A DNA stretch of 64,000 nucleotides from Anaerolineae bacterium (GTDB taxonomy: Bacteria > Chloroflexota > Anaerolineae > Aggregatilineales > Phototrophicaceae). The DNA is taken from assembly GCA_022822545.1 (NCBI GenBank), contig JAJEBE010000021.1:62001-126000 (forward strand). Reading direction: 5' to 3'. A program made the position numbers and the translations under genes. Shown here piece after piece: positions 60,690 through 64,000 of the stretch; the first letter of the stretch is position 1, and each line of letters starts with the position of its first letter. Below the pieces are notes generated by a model. It had not been told where the DNA came from and did no database searches. It saw only the letters and a program-made list of their open reading frames with translations.

Positions 60690-61682
60690 ATGCGCAAGCG
60701 TGAACGCCTCGAGCGCGCCATCGCCGGCGAACCGGTAGATCGTGTGCCGGTTGCCCTATGGCGGCACTGGCCCGGCGATGACCAGCGATTTGCCGATCTT
60801 GCCCGCTCCACCATTGATTTCCAACACGACTATAATTGGGATTTCGTCCGGGTCATGCCATCGCGGAATTATCAGGTCGTGGACTACGGCGTGCAGGACG
60901 AATGGGGAGGCAACGCGCAAGGCAGCCGCGACATCAAGAAACGGGTTGTCAGTCGCTCCCTCGCCTGGACCGAACTTCGTCCGCTGTCGCCAAGGCGTGG
61001 CGCTCTGTCGCAGCAGATTCAATGCCTGAGGCTAGTCGGCCAAGCGCTGGAAGCAGATACCGCGCCGATCCTGCAAACTGTATACTGCCCCTTTATCCAG
61101 GCGGCGCAGTTGGCCGGACGCCAGAAATTACTGCGGGATATGCGTGTCCGCCCCGACCGTTTGCGGAGTGGCCTGAATCAGCTCACGGAAAGCACCAATC
61201 GTTTTCTCGAAGCGCTGCGGAAAACACCCGGCATCGCCGGCATATTCCTCGTCACCGAATTTGCAAGCCATGATGTCATGTCCGAAACTGAATACAGCAC
61301 CCACGTCCTGCCTCACATCCAGGACATCCTTGCTGCCTTGCCCGAACAATGGTGGCTGAATATCGTCCAGGTGGGCGGCCCATCGCCGATGCTTTCGATC
61401 TTCGCCGGCTTGCCAATCCAAGCGCTGAACTGGGATACGCGCGCCAGCGCCGACGAACTGGCCAAGGCCAAGAGTCTTTTCAATTTCGCCGCTTGCGGTG
61501 GCATAAACGAACGCGACGATCTGCTGTCCGGCACGCCGGCTCTTTTGAGCTCGGTCATCCGAGAAGCCGTCAATCAGAGCGAATCGCGGAAATTCATCTT
61601 GGCCGGGAACGGCAGCGGCTTCGTCAATTCGCCGATCTCGAACATCCGCGCGGTGCGCAGCATTGTAGAAAGTCTGGTATAG
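60690..61682 (+). CDS. Uroporphyrinogen decarboxylase (URO-D) family protein
   Basis: The 330-residue protein has the URO-D fold (RLERAIAGEPVDRVPVALWRHW at the start), later QVGGPSPMLSIFAGLPIQALNWDTRASADELAKAK, and FAACGGINERDDLL. True HemE has conserved R37, D86, Y164 and H339-like residues, and here the substrate-cleft signature (such as RQAGRYLPEY) is not seen, so it may be a corrinoid methyltransferase-like or another family member rather than HemE. It lies 8 bases after the TPR gene and 2 bases before rsmD. Confidence 0.8.
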   Translation: MRKRERLERAIAGEPVDRVPVALWRHWPGDDQRFADLARSTIDFQHDYNWDFVRVMPSRNYQVVDYGVQDEWGGNAQGSRDIKKRVVSRSLAWTELRPLSPRRGALSQQIQCLRLVGQALEADTAPILQTVYCPFIQAAQLAGRQKLLRDMRVRPDRLRSGLNQLTESTNRFLEALRKTPGIAGIFLVTEFASHDVMSETEYSTHVLPHIQDILAALPEQWWLNIVQVGGPSPMLSIFAGLPIQALNWDTRASADELAKAKSLFNFAACGGINERDDLLSGTPALLSSVIREAVNQSESRKFILAGNGSGFVNSPISNIRAVRSIVESLV

Positions 61683-61684
61683 AC

Positions 61685-62242
61685 GTGTCACTGCGCGTCA
61701 TCGCCGGCAAAGCGCGCGGCATGAGGCTCAAAACCGTACCGGGCGATCGGACGCGTCCTATTATGGACCGTGTCAAGGAAGCGCTTTTCAGCATTATCGG
61801 CAGTAATATCCAAGGCGCCAATTTTCTGGATCTGTTCGCCGGCACCGGTAGCGTGGGGATAGAAGCGCTGAGCCGTGGCGCCGACTTCGCCTTGTTCGTC
61901 GAATTGAACGCGGGCGCCCGCAAAGTTGTCCAAGCGAATCTCGTTCATACTAGGCTGGAAGAACGAGCAAAAGTGTTACGACGCGACGCTTTTCAGATCC
62001 TCGCCAAATCTCCCGATCGAGATTATGACTTCATCTTTGTCGCGCCGCCGCAGTACCAAGGTCTGTGGTTGAAGACACTCCTGGCGCTTGATTCAAATAC
62101 GAATTGGCACCAAGCCGACTGCCAAATCATCGTGCAGATCGACCCGAGAGAATTTGAAGTCAACCACAACTTCGAACATCTTGAAGTGCGCGACAAGCGG
62201 CTCTACGGTCGCACGATGTTGGTTTTCTATCGCTTTGTCTGA
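61685..62242 (+). CDS. rsmD: 16S rRNA methyltransferase RsmD
   Basis: RsmD methylates guanine 966 in 16S rRNA. The 185-residue protein has the family start VSLRVIAGKARGMRLKTVPG with RTRPIMDRVKEALFSII, the SAM site LDLFAGTGSVGIEALSRGA, and a motif IV that is APPQ where most family members have NPPY or DPPY. The GTG at 61685 is two bases after the previous stop; a long in-frame extension from 61349 overlaps that gene and is rejected. It ends 44 bases before the convergent cca gene. Confidence 0.9.
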   Translation: MSLRVIAGKARGMRLKTVPGDRTRPIMDRVKEALFSIIGSNIQGANFLDLFAGTGSVGIEALSRGADFALFVELNAGARKVVQANLVHTRLEERAKVLRRDAFQILAKSPDRDYDFIFVAPPQYQGLWLKTLLALDSNTNWHQADCQIIVQIDPREFEVNHNFEHLEVRDKRLYGRTMLVFYRFV

Positions 62243-62286
62243 GTCGCTAGCTGGATCGGCGCATGACCGCGCAATGAAGGCATAGA

Positions 62287-63690
62287 TCATTTGCGCCGCG
62301 ATCCCGCCTGCCGCGCGATAAAATGCTTCGCCTCGCTCGTTGAAGCGACCTCGCCGGTGACTTGCGCTTCGCGCAGAGCCTTCAGCAATTCACCGACCAG
62401 CGGTCCCGGCTTTATCTGCAATCGCTGTTGAATGTCGCGGCCATTGAGCAACAAGGGTGGATCGACAATTTCGTCGTATCGATAAAAGTAGGCATTCAGC
62501 AAATCGGTCGCAATCTCGATCCTCTCCAGCCAACTCTGCTGTTGCAATTCATTGCCCTGCGCCGCCAGGTACTTGGCCAAGGCCAGCAGAGTCACATCAA
62601 TGCCGCTTTCCCCCAGTTCATGCCAAAAACGATGCTGTTCGAGAAGGGGCCAGCACTCTCTCTCCGAAAACAGCCCGAGATGCTTGACCGTCCGCATTAT
62701 GGCGCGCGCTTCCTCCGCGCTCAGCTTTAACGCCGAAACATCGACGTCGTCCCGGTCAGGCAGCAATGCCGCAAGCACCAGCAATGCGCCACGGTTGCGA
62801 GCGCCGCCGTATTCCCGTCCGATATGCGCTTGCAGCGCCCCGCGAAAGCGATCCAACTGGATCGTCAGCATACCCAGATCGAAAGCAGCCGCCGTATTAT
62901 CAGTGCGTCGGCTGCTGATCGCCTTCAATATCGCGACTGTGCGTTCCACAGTGGCCAGGCGAGTCGCCCAGTCTTCGCTTTCACTTGCCGCCACAAATGC
63001 CGAACGCGGCAGTATCTCTTGCAGCAGGCCCAAATGCAGCAGGACGCGTAGCCCTCGCGCCGCCCGATCCAAACTCAGCAGCTTGAAAAACTCGTCCCGA
63101 ATGCGCTCGCCCGAACACTGACACAACAAGCCCGCTCCCGCGCGAATGTCCGCTGCCGTCTCCGGTTGAATTTTCAATTGAAACTGCGTACTCAAACGAA
63201 CAGCCCGCAAGGCGCGTATCCGATCGTTCTTGATCGCCGCGGCCGAGCAGCGCCTCAGAATCTTCTTCCGCAGGTCTAGCGCTCCGCCAAGCGGGTCAAT
63301 TAGTCGGTCAATGTCGCCGAGCAAATCAGCCGCCATCGCATTTATGGTGAAGTCGCGATCGCGCAAGTCTTCGTCCAGCGTCTCTCCACGCAGCCGAGCA
63401 AAGTCGACACAGATCCGTTCTCCGTCTTGATTAACCAAGACGCGCGCCACGCCCCGCTCGCGATCCATGACATAAATGTCGGCATCCAGCCAGTCGGCCG
63501 CCTGCCGCGCCAAAGCCACTGCATCGCCATCAACAGCGATATCCACATCCGTTATCGCGCCGCGCAAATACGCATCACGCACCGCTCCGCCTACCAGAAA
63601 GAGCGGCGTATCGATCTCTTGATTCCTGAGCAAAGTGGATAAGTCCTGGACGAAATCCGTCCAGGACAACCGCGGCGCCTCATCACTCAT
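62287..63690 (-). CDS. cca: CCA-adding enzyme / poly(A) polymerase family (class II)
   Basis: This nucleotidyltransferase adds or repairs the CCA end of tRNA. The 467-residue protein has VGGAVRDAYLRG near 33, the catalytic DVD (D48, D50) in ITDVDIAVDG, RDRDFTINAMA near 112, and LRAVRLSTQF, then an alpha-helical C-terminal part. The family also includes poly(A) polymerases and A-adding enzymes; the tRNA-His in this window lacks CCA, which fits a CCA-adding role. The start overlaps the hpt stop by 8 bases (63683-63690). Confidence 0.93.
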   Translation of the reverse strand: MSDEAPRLSWTDFVQDLSTLLRNQEIDTPLFLVGGAVRDAYLRGAITDVDIAVDGDAVALARQAADWLDADIYVMDRERGVARVLVNQDGERICVDFARLRGETLDEDLRDRDFTINAMAADLLGDIDRLIDPLGGALDLRKKILRRCSAAAIKNDRIRALRAVRLSTQFQLKIQPETAADIRAGAGLLCQCSGERIRDEFFKLLSLDRAARGLRVLLHLGLLQEILPRSAFVAASESEDWATRLATVERTVAILKAISSRRTDNTAAAFDLGMLTIQLDRFRGALQAHIGREYGGARNRGALLVLAALLPDRDDVDVSALKLSAEEARAIMRTVKHLGLFSERECWPLLEQHRFWHELGESGIDVTLLALAKYLAAQGNELQQQSWLERIEIATDLLNAYFYRYDEIVDPPLLLNGRDIQQRLQIKPGPLVGELLKALREAQVTGEVASTSEAKHFIARQAGSRRK

Positions 63691-64000
63691 CGGTCAAGGC
63701 ATCCAGCCGCGCCACGCCGACGAATGGCAAATTACGAAAGCGCTCATCCAGGTCCAGCCCGTAGCCAAAGACATACTTGTTCTCGATATCAAAGCCGATG
63801 TAATCCACCTCGATATCGACTTCTCGCCGAGACTGTTTATTTAGCAAGGCGCAGAGCCTCAAGCTGGCCGGCTCGCGGTTTTTCAGTGTCTTTATGACGA
63901 AGGACAGCGTGTATCCGCTATCGATGATATCTTCGACAACCAGCACATGCTTGCCTTTTACATCCATGCGCAGATCCATGTCGATGCGGACGGAACCCGA
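63683..64000 (-). CDS. hpt: Hypoxanthine phosphoribosyltransferase, 5' part missing
   Basis: The enzyme salvages hypoxanthine and guanine using phosphoribosyl pyrophosphate. The visible 105 C-terminal residues include the PRPP-binding loop VVEDIIDSGYTL and the C-terminal IGFDIENKYVFGYGLDLDERFRNLPFVGV stretch. The codons continue to 64000 in frame, so the start and the N-terminal part lie beyond the window. It overlaps cca by 8 bases, so both are on one transcript. Confidence 0.94.
   Translation of the reverse strand, partial: SGSVRIDMDLRMDVKGKHVLVVEDIIDSGYTLSFVIKTLKNREPASLRLCALLNKQSRREVDIEVDYIGFDIENKYVFGYGLDLDERFRNLPFVGVARLDALTDE

Noticed and set aside
61349..61684. Long N-terminal extension of RsmD
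   Set aside because: It overlaps the URO-D-family gene in another frame, and the GTG at 61685 fits the family start.

Overview
The window looks like a chromosomal segment of a free-living bacterium of the phylum Chloroflexota, probably near the Anaerolineae. This is inferred from protein style only: moderately high GC, many GTG and TTG starts behind good Shine-Dalgarno sequences, SufU-type iron-sulfur assembly, ThyX instead of ThyA, a group II truncated globin, paired PucR regulators, a type 2-like isoleucyl-tRNA synthetase and many zinc-ribbon, TPR and small membrane proteins. I see no phage, plasmid, CRISPR array or transposase. Nearly all of the DNA is coding.

Layout. 1-960: 3' part missing of a class I cysteine desulfurase (minus). 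1438-4222: enolase and pyruvate kinase operon. 4289-6260: two membrane proteins (minus). 6386-9016: yebC-ruvC-ruvA and thyX. 9030-15961: truncated globin, a tandem phosphate-binding-like protein, an exonuclease-DinG helicase, a cysteine-rich protein and a HAD-DinB fusion. 16080-20892: polyprenyl diphosphate synthase, NAD(P)HX repair enzyme, small membrane proteins and an SRPBCC protein. 20983-28712: tRNA-His, a methyltransferase, a glycerophosphodiesterase, and the iron-sulfur region: Rieske protein, sufU, a 1.07 kb gene-poor stretch holding palindromic repeats, sufD, sufB, sufC (all minus), with a divergent SufT-like gene. 28720-35926: M23/SH3 wall protein, M29 aminopeptidase, thiol peroxidase, DM13 protein, amidohydrolase, PfkB kinase. 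35965-39600: the conserved khpB(jag)-yidC-yidD-rnpA-rpmH cluster, with an inserted PQQ-propeller lipoprotein. 39910-42370: three consecutive genes of unknown function with winged-helix-like stretches. 42574-51376: two 551-residue PucR regulators flanking a 1567-residue glutamate synthase large chain. 51564-57703: ileS and three TPR membrane proteins. 57760-60111: a four-gene chain with ATGA stop/start overlaps (unknown protein, AlaX, two GNATs). 60322-62242: TPR protein, URO-D-family protein, rsmD. 62287-64000: cca and hpt (hpt lacks its 5' part).

How the parts connect. The iron-sulfur genes form a nearly complete SUF system. SufBCD is the scaffold, SufU the sulfur-transfer partner and a SufT-like protein the likely helper, but sufS is absent from the operon; the only desulfurase in view lies about 22 kb away at the left edge. 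The tRNA-His gene does not encode CCA, so it depends on a CCA-adding activity such as the cca gene near the right edge. AlaX and ileS serve translation, and YidC, YidD and KhpB serve membrane protein insertion and RNA handling. GltB between two PucR paralogs suggests a regulated nitrogen-assimilation locus.

The strongest candidates for undescribed biology are the 39910-42370 three-gene cassette, a 45-residue ORF lying exactly between sufB and sufD, the composite inverted repeat at 23457-23600, the HAD-DinB fusion, the triple TPR membrane operon, and the PucR-GltB-PucR arrangement. All functions are read from motifs and context; no database search was possible.
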